NCBI RefSeq assembly: GCF_000473105.1
Contig: NZ_KI421498.1
Span: 2,822,009 to 2,886,008, forward strand
Origin: Phaeobacter inhibens DSM 16374
Lineage (GTDB): Bacteria > Pseudomonadota > Alphaproteobacteria > Rhodobacterales > Rhodobacteraceae
DNA: 64,000 nucleotides
Direction: 5' to 3'
This document shows, piece after piece, positions 1 to 8,938 of this stretch; within the stretch, counting starts at the first letter, position 1; every line of letters begins with the position of its first letter. Position numbers and translations under genes: made by a program. The notes below the pieces were generated by a model. It did no database searches and had not been told where the DNA came from. It worked only from the letters and a program-made list of their open reading frames with translations.

Positions 1-987
1 TGGGCGCTCACAGACCTGATGCTGGAGCATGGTGAGCTGGTCGCCATGGGCGAGGATGTGGGCCGCAAGGGAGGTGTCTATGGTGTCACCCAAAAACTGC
101 AGCAACGGTTTGGCCAAGATCGGGTGATCGATACGCTGCTGGATGAGCAGTCGATCCTTGGTCTTGCTATCGGCATGGGGCACAACGGATTCGTGCCGAT
201 CCCAGAGATCCAGTTCTTGGCCTATCTGCACAATGCGGAAGATCAGATCCGGGGAGAGGCCGCGACATTGCCGTTTTTCTCCAACGGCCAGTTCAGTAAT
301 CCGATGGTGCTGCGTATTGCAGGGCTTGGGTATCAGAAAGGTTTTGGCGGCCATTTCCACAATGACAACTCACTCGCGGTTCTGCGCGATATTCCGGGCA
401 TTGTGATTGCCTGCCCCTCAGATGGGGCAGAGGCCGCCATGATGTTGCGCGAGGCAGTGCGGCTCGCGCGGGAGGAGCAGCGGGTTGTGGTCTTCGTTGA
501 ACCTATCGCGCTTTATCCGATGCGGGATCTGCATGAGCCGAAGGACGGCGGCTGGATGCGTCACTACCCGGCATTGGATCAGCGGATCGCACTGGGGGAG
601 GTCGGTGTGCATGGGGATGGGACCGATCTGGCCATCGTCACTTACGGCAATGGTCGCTATCTGGCGACGCAGGCACAGGCGGATCTCGCAGCCAAGGGGG
701 TGGCTGCCCGTGTTGTCGATCTGCGCTGGCTTGCGCCCCTGCCAAAGGAGGCCCTGCTGGCAGCGGCGGCGGCCTGCGACAAGATCCTGATCGTGGATGA
801 ATGCCGCACCACTGGCAGCCAGTCCGAGGCACTGATGGCGCTTTTCTATGAGGCGGAGGGCCGCCCGATGGCGCGTGTCGTGGCAGAGGACTGTTTCATC
901 CCGACGGGGCCCGCCTATGCGGCGACCCTACCCTCGAAGGAGAGTATTGTCGCTGCTGCCCTTCGCTTGACGGGAGTTACGACATGA
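1..987 (+). CDS. 2-oxoacid dehydrogenase E1, beta (transketolase-like) part, 5'-truncated
   Basis: This is the C-terminal part of a thiamine-diphosphate E1 component, probably acting on branched-chain 2-oxoacids in the decarboxylating step of an acyl-CoA-forming dehydrogenase complex. The frame is open to base 1, so the start is outside the window. The visible protein has the beta-type pyrimidine-binding region (MGEDVGRKGGVYGVT, then DTLLDEQSILGLAIGMG), the PEIQFLAYLHNAEDQI segment and a transketolase C-terminal domain ending near TGPAYAATLPS. Whether it is a separate beta subunit or the end of an alpha-beta fusion cannot be told from here. Its stop overlaps the next start by four bases (ATGA), so the two are translationally coupled. 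Confidence 0.85.
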   Translation, partial: WALTDLMLEHGELVAMGEDVGRKGGVYGVTQKLQQRFGQDRVIDTLLDEQSILGLAIGMGHNGFVPIPEIQFLAYLHNAEDQIRGEAATLPFFSNGQFSNPMVLRIAGLGYQKGFGGHFHNDNSLAVLRDIPGIVIACPSDGAEAAMMLREAVRLAREEQRVVVFVEPIALYPMRDLHEPKDGGWMRHYPALDQRIALGEVGVHGDGTDLAIVTYGNGRYLATQAQADLAAKGVAARVVDLRWLAPLPKEALLAAAAACDKILIVDECRTTGSQSEALMALFYEAEGRPMARVVAEDCFIPTGPAYAATLPSKESIVAAALRLTGVTT

Positions 988-2018
988 AACGGACCGCTGT
1001 TTTGATCTGCCCCGGACGAGGCACCTATAACAAGACGGAACTGGGCTACCTGTCCCGCTATCACAATGAGAAACAGGCTCTAATTAGCGCGTTTGATGCT
1101 TTGCGAGAGACAGCGGGACAGGAACGCGTTTCAGCGCTGGATGCGGCTGGACGCTATTCGGTGTCGAAATACACGCGCGGTGACGTGGCCTCACCGCTGA
1201 TCTACGCCAGCGCCATCGCAGATGCGCAATCCCTTGCGGAGGACATCGACGTTGTCGCGGTCACCGGTAACTCTATGGGGTGGTATATCGCGCTGGCGGC
1301 GGCGGGCGTGCTCAGCCCGCAGGCGGGGTTTGAGGTGGTGAACACCATGGGCCAGCTGATGCAGCAGCACCTGATTGGCGGGCAGCTGGTCTATCCCTGT
1401 CAGAGTGAAGATTGGCAGCTGGATCGTCGCCGCAAGGTGGAGCTGTTGCAGCTGGTCAGTGACATCGCCAACCGTCCCGGTCACCAGCTGTCGCTGTCAA
1501 TCGATCTGGGCGGTATGTTGGTTCTGGCTGGGAATGCCGAGGGGCTTGACGCGTTCGAACGGGCCGTGCCCCCGGTTCAAGACCGCTTTCCCATGCGTCT
1601 GGCCAATCATGCGGCATTCCACACGGAGCTGCAGGCTCCGGTAGCTGCCACCGGTCGGGCACGGCTGTCACAATCGTTGTTTGGTCCCGCCAAGAAGCCG
1701 CTGGTCGACGGGCGCGGACAGATTTGGTGGCCGGGTGCGGATACGGTGGAAAGGCTTTGGGGCTACACTCTGAACACGCAGGTGGTCGAACCCTATGATT
1801 TTACGCGTGCCGTGCAGGTGGCAGCGCAGGAGTTTGCGCCGGATCTGTTTATCGTTGCGGGACCGGGTACAACACTGGGCGGAGCGGTGGCGCAGTCTCT
1901 GGTACAGATCAACTGGCAAGGGCTATCTAATAAGGCGGCGTTCAAGGCCCGACAGGAGCAGGTGCCACTGGTTGTCGCCATGGGTGATCCAGTGCAGCGG
2001 GCGCTGGTCAGTCGCTAG
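984..2018 (+). CDS. FabD-like ACP S-malonyltransferase family protein
   Basis: A 344-residue acyltransferase-fold protein. The nucleophile elbow is GNSMG at residues 95-99 (Ser97), and the partner histidine is His213 in AAFHTEL, matching the Ser/His pair of malonyl-CoA:ACP transacylases. It is somewhat longer than FabD (about 310 residues) and starts MKRTAVLICPGRGTYNK instead of the usual FPGQG motif, so it is a divergent family member and probably not the housekeeping fabD. It starts inside the stop of the E1 gene, implying co-translation with a 2-oxoacid dehydrogenase. Its true acyl donor is unknown. The 3' end overlaps the convergent cyclase gene by 11 bases. Confidence 0.75.
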   Translation: MKRTAVLICPGRGTYNKTELGYLSRYHNEKQALISAFDALRETAGQERVSALDAAGRYSVSKYTRGDVASPLIYASAIADAQSLAEDIDVVAVTGNSMGWYIALAAAGVLSPQAGFEVVNTMGQLMQQHLIGGQLVYPCQSEDWQLDRRRKVELLQLVSDIANRPGHQLSLSIDLGGMLVLAGNAEGLDAFERAVPPVQDRFPMRLANHAAFHTELQAPVAATGRARLSQSLFGPAKKPLVDGRGQIWWPGADTVERLWGYTLNTQVVEPYDFTRAVQVAAQEFAPDLFIVAGPGTTLGGAVAQSLVQINWQGLSNKAAFKARQEQVPLVVAMGDPVQRALVSR

Positions 2019-3624
2019 AACGCTGGCCTGGGTCGATGGCCATGGAGACGGCAAAAGCCTCTACCGGGCGTGAGACGTTGTGCAGTGACACAGATCCCAG
2101 CGGGGTGGCCTGTTCCGGTGCTTCTAACAGGTCGCGGCTGACCACAATGGTATGGCCACAGGATTTGCCATAGTCGCCGAGCCGTGCCGCGATATTCGCG
2201 GCTTGTCCGATGACGGTGAAGTCCAGCCGCTCACGCGATCCGACGTTGCCATAGGTCACGCCACCATAGGCAAGACCAATGGAACATTCGCTGCGCCTCT
2301 GGCCGGGATCGTCGCCCATAGCGTCCAGCGCAGCGACAATAGCGCGCGCGGACTGCAGCGCCTGAGCGCGGGCCTCTGCCGGGCTTTCGCCAGCTGGGAA
2401 CACGGCCAAAACAGCGTCTCCGATGAATTTCAGCACCTCACCTTCGTGATCGTGTACGATGGTGGATGCGGTCTCAAAGAAATTGTTGAGCAGTTCTATA
2501 TAGGCGGTGCGGCCCAGTTCCTCTTCCAGACGGGTGGAACCGCGCAGGTCGCAGAACATGATTGCGGCATCAATATCGTCGCCATCGCCGCGCCGGATTT
2601 CTCCGCCCAAGACCCGCGCGCCGGTGCGTTTCCCGACATAGGTCTCCAGCAATGACTGGGCGTTTTCGCGTTGCATGAACACCTCGTAGTAGCGCGCGAT
2701 CACTGCAGAGCATTCGAATATCAGCCCCAGGTTCTCAGTTGTGAATCCTTTGGGGTGGTGGCTGGCGACTGTCAGCACGTTGATGCGCCCATCAGAAAAG
2801 GGAAGCGGCATAGCCACATAGTCGGTCGCGCCCTCCTCCCGTAGATCGTTCAGGATAGGAAACGCGTCGCTGGGCTGTTCCAGATCCAGACGTTGACGAA
2901 TACCGCCCAGCCCGTTGGAAACGTGGCGCAGGGGGCTGTTCTGGAAGGCCGGGTGGTCGTGGATCTCATAGCTTGGCGCATAGGTGGTCACCTTGCCTGA
3001 TGCGCGGCTCCAGATGAAGTTCTTGCCTGCGATCATTGGATGCAAAGACCAGGCCATCACCGAAAGGCGGGATAGATGAACGCCTTGCTCCACCAGTTTT
3101 TCGGAAAGGCGCTGTGTAAACTCCTCCGGTGTGGGCAGATAGGCCGCCTCACGCAGTAGCCAGTCGATCAGGGGGCCGGAAATGCTACCATATTCGGGAA
3201 CGTCCAGCTGATTACTACCGAGGTCAATTTCAACTTTGGCGTCCGGCATGAAGCTGACATGACCTGCAATTCCGGATGCCTCGGGCAGGGCATCGTCGTA
3301 GGACCAAGCGGCGTTGCCGATGCAGTCTTTACCAAGTTGGAGATCTTGATAACCGGCTGTGCCCTTGAAGGGGCAGAAGGTCTGATGACCGTTGGCTGCA
3401 GACAGGCAGGAGTGGATATCATCCCGGGGGAAATAGATCGCGGCAGGCTGGCGGGTTTCATACATCACCTTTGCGCGGCGGCTTTGCGCGATGATCTTCC
3501 CACCAACGCGAGCGGTAACCGGCCCGCGCAGCTCCTCTATCAGGATGCCATAGGCGGGTTGGGCGGTATTGGCGCGCATGTTCATAAGCGTCGTTTCCTG
3601 CTGATTGGCCAGCATGGGGGCCAT
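2008..3624 (-). CDS. DUF427 - GAF-like - class III nucleotide cyclase fusion
   Basis: A soluble 538-residue protein. Residues about 25-135 look like a DUF427 domain (AAIYFPRDDI, TFCPFKGTAGY, AAWSYDDALPEA). Residues about 150-335 form a sensor-like region (possibly GAF-type). Residues about 350-525 are a class III adenylate/guanylate cyclase domain with the metal-binding aspartates Asp359 (FCDLRGST) and Asp403 (FIGDAVLAVF). The protein probably makes cAMP or cGMP in response to a ligand. The start at 3624 has a GGAGG ribosome site nine bases upstream; a second ATG at 3585 with AGGA is possible. No membrane segment is visible. Fusion of DUF427 to a cyclase is uncommon. Confidence 0.8.
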   Translation of the reverse strand: MAPMLANQQETTLMNMRANTAQPAYGILIEELRGPVTARVGGKIIAQSRRAKVMYETRQPAAIYFPRDDIHSCLSAANGHQTFCPFKGTAGYQDLQLGKDCIGNAAWSYDDALPEASGIAGHVSFMPDAKVEIDLGSNQLDVPEYGSISGPLIDWLLREAAYLPTPEEFTQRLSEKLVEQGVHLSRLSVMAWSLHPMIAGKNFIWSRASGKVTTYAPSYEIHDHPAFQNSPLRHVSNGLGGIRQRLDLEQPSDAFPILNDLREEGATDYVAMPLPFSDGRINVLTVASHHPKGFTTENLGLIFECSAVIARYYEVFMQRENAQSLLETYVGKRTGARVLGGEIRRGDGDDIDAAIMFCDLRGSTRLEEELGRTAYIELLNNFFETASTIVHDHEGEVLKFIGDAVLAVFPAGESPAEARAQALQSARAIVAALDAMGDDPGQRRSECSIGLAYGGVTYGNVGSRERLDFTVIGQAANIAARLGDYGKSCGHTIVVSRDLLEAPEQATPLGSVSLHNVSRPVEAFAVSMAIDPGQRSSD

Positions 3625-3762
3625 GCGACCTGCCCTCCATTATGTGGTGACTGATGATAGAAATGCCAGAGCGGCACGGGGAATTGATCGGCTTGACCTC
3701 AGGGTTGTTTCCACACTGGCTGCCAATTGGTCACCGACTGCATCGGCGCCATGTGCAGTCGT

Positions 3763-4464
3763 TCAGACCATGCGGATCACATCCTTGCTGATCGACAGAA
3801 CATAGCCACGTTTGGCGATATTCTTGACCAGAAGCTCACTCACCATCTGATTGCCCAATGTATCGCGCAGGCGTTTGATCCGGGTGGCGCCCGCGGCCTC
3901 TTCGCAATCGACGGAAGGGCGGCCGGAGATCATCGCCTCAATCTCAGCACCGGAGAGCACATCGTCATCCAAACGTGCTTCAGCCAGAACCGCGAGGGTC
4001 TCCATCGCGGCTGCGGTCAGTTTGAAGCCCATGGTGTTGAGATAGACGGTGTTTTCCTCGCGGCTGATCAGCAGTTCCGTCACCTGAATGCCTGCGCGTT
4101 CGATCTGCACCATGCGCCGGTTCAGCATGACCAGCATAGCCAGAACCACCAGTGCGGCGACCATCATCATAGTGGCAAAAACCAGTAGGACAAAAATCAC
4201 CATCCGATAGCTGGTCAGCGTATCGGCAAAGGCGGTGCCGGATTGGGCGAGGATCTCCAGCAGTTTGATCTCGGCCTGAGTGGTGAGGTCATTTTCGACA
4301 AAGACCCGCTCCACCCTGGCGTTGAACGCATTGGCATCCGGCAGCGTCAGCAGGAGCACGGTGCCGGCAATGACCAGGAGGGCAACAATGGTAGCAATCC
4401 CCAATGCGATGACGCGGCTGCCTGCCGCGCGCACCTCAGAAACGGAGAAAATAGGGTCCGGCAT
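3763..4464 (-). CDS. membrane-anchored protein with C-terminal winged-helix DNA-binding domain
   Basis: A 233-residue protein. Transmembrane helices lie at about 18-41 and 88-114, with a loop of about 46 residues between them that is probably periplasmic. A cytosolic linker follows, then a C-terminal OmpR/PhoB-like winged helix at about 141-226 (GFKLTAAAMETLAVLAEA, ATRIKRLRDTLG, LLVKNIAKRGYVLS). ToxR/CadC-type regulators have the DNA-binding domain at the other end. The start at 4464 has AAGGA six bases upstream and lies 29 bases inside the preceding secreted-protein gene, so the two are coupled. I recognise no named family. A one-component signal-transducing regulator is the likely role. Confidence 0.65.
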   Translation of the reverse strand: MPDPIFSVSEVRAAGSRVIALGIATIVALLVIAGTVLLLTLPDANAFNARVERVFVENDLTTQAEIKLLEILAQSGTAFADTLTSYRMVIFVLLVFATMMMVAALVVLAMLVMLNRRMVQIERAGIQVTELLISREENTVYLNTMGFKLTAAAMETLAVLAEARLDDDVLSGAEIEAMISGRPSVDCEEAAGATRIKRLRDTLGNQMVSELLVKNIAKRGYVLSISKDVIRMV

Positions 4465-4741
4465 CCGCTTTCCTTTGCTCCAGCCCGTCGGGACCAAAAA
4501 TGGACAGAACATTCAGCAAGGTCCAGCCTGCCGCCGATAACCTTCCGGAGATTTCCGCCTTGGCTGCGGGTTTGCTACAGGCATCGCCGATCTGGATGAC
4601 ACCGTAGTGCAGCCGCAGCGGCGCGTCCTGTTTTGCCTTGTAGTCGGCGTAGCATTCGGCGGCTGTGGCCGGACGTGCATCGCTGAGTATACCTGCTGCA
4701 AGACCGGCAATCAGGGCCGTGGAGATAAGGATCTGTTTCAT
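4436..4741 (-). CDS. small secreted two-cysteine protein, function unknown
   Basis: A 101-residue protein starting MKQILISTALIAGLAAG, a clear Sec signal peptide with likely cleavage near ATA-AEC (residues 27-29). The mature part of about 73 residues has two cysteines (Cys30 and Cys55) that could form a disulfide, then a conserved-looking tail (AAGWTLLNVLSIFGPDGLEQRK is spread over residues 70-91; the end is YFLRF). A GAGGG ribosome site precedes the ATG at 4741. The 3' end overlaps the membrane winged-helix gene by 29 bases, so the periplasmic product may be the partner or ligand of that regulator. I do not recognise the family. Confidence 0.6.
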   Translation of the reverse strand: MKQILISTALIAGLAAGILSDARPATAAECYADYKAKQDAPLRLHYGVIQIGDACSKPAAKAEISGRLSAAGWTLLNVLSIFGPDGLEQRKADAGPYFLRF

Positions 4742-4908
4742 GCCCTCACCCTGCGCATTTGTCGCGGGATATTCAATAACCACAGGTGATTGCGCGCGCT
4801 GATATTCGATAACAGGGCCGCGTTATTGCCTGTCCGAGGGGACTGACCCCAAGCTGAACGCATCGGTCATCTGACCTCATGTTTTCAGATCTCAAGGAAG
4901 GACATCCC

Positions 4909-5406
4909 ATGTTTCGCAGCACCCGCTCCAGCGCTGATATCAAACCGCATCGCAAGTTCATCACACTGATTGTTGCCGCTGCCGTAGCAGTGACGGGCTT
5001 CTCAGCAGCGCCGGCACGGGCGGACGAAGATGTTGCCAAGGTCCTGGCGGGTCTGGCCGTTCTTGGCATCATCGGGGCCATTGTGAAAAACAACCGCGAT
5101 GACGATCATCCGCAGGTGACCCGTCCGCACCGCCCGACTCACGGTCGCCCCAACCGCCCTCATCGTCCCAAGCCACTGCCGCCGCGGGTGGCGCGTTATG
5201 ACCTTCCGGCGCAATGCGTGCGGTATTTCCCGCGCTACAGCCAGAGCCGGACCCTGATGGGGCGGGGATGCCTGCGTAAGCAGTACGGTTTTGAACACAA
5301 GCTGCCCCGTGCCTGCCAGGTGACTTTCTGGAACGGCAAACGCAACCGCGTTGGTTACCGTCCCGATTGCCTGAAGAACCGGGGCTATCGCATCACCCGT
5401 CGCTGA
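4909..5406 (+). CDS. exported basic hypothetical protein
   Basis: A 165-residue protein with a signal peptide (about residues 20-43, IVAAAVAVTGFSAAPARA). A short hydrophobic stretch follows (VLAGLAVLGIIGAIVKNN), then a His/Arg/Pro-rich linker (PHRPTHGRPNRPHRPK) and a Cys-containing C-terminal part (QCVRYF, GRGCLRKQYG, RACQVTF, PDCLKNRGY). The four C-terminal cysteines suggest disulfides in the periplasm. The start at 4909 is chosen for AAGGAAGGA six bases upstream; an earlier ATG at 4879 lacks this. The gene is monocistronic and ends at a strong terminator. No function can be assigned. Confidence 0.6.
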   Translation: MFRSTRSSADIKPHRKFITLIVAAAVAVTGFSAAPARADEDVAKVLAGLAVLGIIGAIVKNNRDDDHPQVTRPHRPTHGRPNRPHRPKPLPPRVARYDLPAQCVRYFPRYSQSRTLMGRGCLRKQYGFEHKLPRACQVTFWNGKRNRVGYRPDCLKNRGYRITRR

Positions 5407-5433
5407 AGCGGGATCACAGGTTCGAGCAGACTT

Positions 5434-5459
5434 AGGGGGCTTAGGCCCCCTCTTTTTTA
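5434..5459 (+). terminator. Rho-independent terminator
   Basis: A seven-base-pair stem AGGGGGC/GCCCCCT with loop TTAG is followed by CTTTTTT. It lies 27 bases after the exported-protein stop and ends that transcript before rnhB. Confidence 0.9.
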
Positions 5460-5514
5460 TGCTCGTGGGGTGGCCGGGCTTGAAACTCAGCGTAAAACCC
5501 GGTCAGACCAAGGG

Positions 5515-6132
5515 ATGGACTATCCCGATTATACATTAGAGGCGGCCGCCCATGGGCGTGGCCAGATACGCATTGCAGGCGTGGATGAGGTGGGGCGCGG
5601 CCCGCTGGCGGGTCCGGTGACAGCTGCGGCGGTGATCCTGGACCCTGAAAATATCCCCGAGGGGCTGAACGACTCCAAGAAACTGAGCGCCAAACGGCGC
5701 GAGGCGGTGGAGGCGTCTATCTTTGCGCAGGCTGAGGTGGCGATTGCCCATGCCTCTGTTGAAGAGATTGATTCTTTGAACATTTTACGTGCGTCGCATC
5801 TGGCGATGGAGCGCGCGGTTGCGGCGCTGGACCCGGCACCGGACTACCTGCTGATCGACGGCAATCTGATCCCCAAAGGGCTGCTGCAGCCTGCGGAGTT
5901 CGTGATCAAGGGTGACGCCAAATCAGTCTCCATCGCGGCGGCTTCCATAGTGGCGAAACAGGCGCGCGACCGGATCATGGTGGATTTGGCGCAACAGTTT
6001 CCCGGCTATGGCTGGGAGAAAAACGCAGGCTATCCCTCCAAACAGCATCGCGAGGCGTTGGTCAGCCTAGGGGTGACCCCACATCATCGGCGTTCATTCA
6101 AGCCAGTACACAAGATGTTGTATCAAGAGTGA
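5515..6132 (+). CDS. rnhB: ribonuclease HII
   Basis: This enzyme cleaves the RNA strand of RNA-DNA hybrids and removes misincorporated ribonucleotides. The 205-residue protein has the full DEDD set: Asp24 and Glu25 in AGVDEVGRGPLAGPV, Asp115 in LLIDGN, and Asp134 in IKGDAKS. The type II signatures NDSKKLS and HRRSFKPV are also present. The ATG at 5515 (MDYPDYTLEAAA) fits the usual N-terminus; an upstream GTG at 5470 lies next to the terminator and has no ribosome site. The gene stands directly upstream of ccrM, a common pairing in Rhodobacterales. Confidence 0.93.
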   Translation: MDYPDYTLEAAAHGRGQIRIAGVDEVGRGPLAGPVTAAAVILDPENIPEGLNDSKKLSAKRREAVEASIFAQAEVAIAHASVEEIDSLNILRASHLAMERAVAALDPAPDYLLIDGNLIPKGLLQPAEFVIKGDAKSVSIAAASIVAKQARDRIMVDLAQQFPGYGWEKNAGYPSKQHREALVSLGVTPHHRRSFKPVHKMLYQE

Positions 6133-6160
6133 ACCACATCGCGTTGTTCTAAAAAACAAA

Positions 6161-6189
6161 TTGACCTCGAATCCACGATGACTCATCCT
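6161..6189 (+). promoter_or_regulatory. ccrM leader with two GANTC sites
   Basis: Two CcrM recognition sites, GAATC at 6169-6173 and GACTC at 6180-6184, lie 59-74 bases before the ccrM start. A TTGACC hexamer at 6161-6166 could be a -35 box, which would place both sites between -35 and -10. GANTC methylation of the ccrM promoter controls its own transcription in Caulobacter; a similar loop here is inference. Confidence 0.5.
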
Positions 6190-6206
6190 GTGGACAACCA
6201 AAATGA

Positions 6207-7346
<1,140 letters not shown>

Positions 7347-7412
7347 TCCCACCCTTTTCACAACCTGTGTGAAACCGCAGGCGCTGTCGCTTTGCCGACG
7401 GCGCCTACCTTG

Positions 7413-7440
7413 CCCCGCCAACCCGGCGGGGTCTTTTCGT
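7413..7440 (+). terminator. Rho-independent terminator after ccrM
   Basis: The stem CCCCGCC (7413-7419) pairs with GGCGGGG (7425-7431) around a five-base loop, followed by TCTTTTCGTTTT. Confidence 0.8.
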
Positions 7441-7525
7441 TTTGGCATGGCGCTTCATGGGGTGCATCCGGCGGCAGCTACCGCTAATTTGTCGTAAGAC
7501 CGGCGCCAATAGATGGACAAACGTC

Positions 7526-8938
7526 ATGGCTGTAACTGCCTCCGCCCCCGCTCCAGCATTGGACAGCGATGAAGCGATTTTCACGCAAGAGAGCCCTTAT
7601 GCGCTGGACGCGCTGACCGAACACAAGCGCAATGGGCTGGAGCTGGCGGTGCGGGCGCGTTGGGTTGCGATGGCGGTCACGGCGGCGTTTCTGGTCTACG
7701 TCAATCCCGAATGGGATGTTCTGTACTACCATTTCATTCTGGCGTTGCTGTGCCTGAACGGCTGGCTCATCCGCCGAGTGGGTCGGGTCGGGCAATCGCG
7801 GTTAGAGATGCTGCTGATCTTTGCAGATCTGGCGATCATGACGGCTGGCATGGTCATACCGAACCCGTTCAGCAGTGAGGATCTGCCACTGGCGATCCAG
7901 TATCGCTACGGCAATTTCATCTACTTCTTCATCATTCTGGCGGCCGGAACGCTGGCGTACTCCTGGCGCACGGTGATTGCAATCGGCAGCTGGACAGTGC
8001 TGATCTGGCTGTCAGCGGCTTTCACCGCTTGGTGGTTCGCGTCGCCCCAGGCGGGGTTGAGTGCGGCGCTCTTGGAGGCGGTCGAAGGGAACCAGTCTCT
8101 GGTTCCTCTCGTTGATCCAAACGACTTTGCTCTGCACCAGCGGCTTCAGGAAGCGATCGTGTTCTTTCTGGTCGCTGTCACATTGGGGGTGTCTTCGCGA
8201 CGGTTTTACCAGCTGATTCAGAACAATGCCGGTCTTGAGCGTGAGCGCGCGAATCTTTCCCGGTATTTTTCGCCCAATGTGGTGCAGCAGCTGTCGCAGA
8301 ATGATGAACCGTTGAAGCAAACCCGGCGCCAGGATGTGGCGATCCTGTTTATTGATATCATCGGGTTTACCCGCCTCGCGGCTGAGCGTGACGCCTATCA
8401 GGTGATTGATCTCTTGAGGGATTTTCACGGCCGCATGGAGCTGGAAGTCTTTCGCCATCAGGGCACGCTGGACAAATATCTGGGCGACGGTTTGATGGCG
8501 ACATTTGGCACGCCCTTGGCCGGTCCACACGATGCGACAAATGCGCTGGCTTGTGCGCGGGCCATGCTGGCGTCACTGGCCGATTGGAACGCAGAGCGCC
8601 GCCGGTATGGTGAGGCTGAAATCCACGTTGGTATCGGGGTCCACTTTGGTGAGACGGTGTTGGGGAACATAGGTGCCAACCGATTGGAATATGCGGTGAT
8701 CGGCAATGCGGTGAATATCGCAGCGCGGCTTGAGGAACGGACCCGCGAGCTGGATGCTCTGATTGTGATCAGTGAGGCGCTGCGGCAGCGCGTGCAGAAC
8801 GAGGGTGGCCAGCTAGATTTACAAACCGGTTTTGTCGAGCATCGCGGATGCGAGTTGCGCGGGCTGACGCTGCCGATGACACTCTGGGTGCTGCCTCGTC
8901 AGGCGGATGCTCTGGCTGGGTCCGGTTCTGGGCGCTGA
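7526..8938 (+). CDS. membrane-bound class III adenylate/guanylate cyclase
   Basis: A 470-residue protein. Six hydrophobic segments lie at about 46-60, 66-83, 96-112, 131-148, 150-171 and 208-222. A short linker (FYQLIQNNAGLERERANLSRYFSP) leads into a class III cyclase domain at about 268-450, with metal-binding Asp277 (LFIDIIGFT) and Asp321 (YLGDGLMATF). The product is probably cAMP. The ATG at 7526 is favoured because translation from it begins shortly before the first membrane helix; the ribosome site is weak. The 3' end overlaps the convergent alkB gene by 40 bases. It is the second cyclase gene within 7 kb. Confidence 0.88.
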   Translation: MAVTASAPAPALDSDEAIFTQESPYALDALTEHKRNGLELAVRARWVAMAVTAAFLVYVNPEWDVLYYHFILALLCLNGWLIRRVGRVGQSRLEMLLIFADLAIMTAGMVIPNPFSSEDLPLAIQYRYGNFIYFFIILAAGTLAYSWRTVIAIGSWTVLIWLSAAFTAWWFASPQAGLSAALLEAVEGNQSLVPLVDPNDFALHQRLQEAIVFFLVAVTLGVSSRRFYQLIQNNAGLERERANLSRYFSPNVVQQLSQNDEPLKQTRRQDVAILFIDIIGFTRLAAERDAYQVIDLLRDFHGRMELEVFRHQGTLDKYLGDGLMATFGTPLAGPHDATNALACARAMLASLADWNAERRRYGEAEIHVGIGVHFGETVLGNIGANRLEYAVIGNAVNIAARLEERTRELDALIVISEALRQRVQNEGGQLDLQTGFVEHRGCELRGLTLPMTLWVLPRQADALAGSGSGR

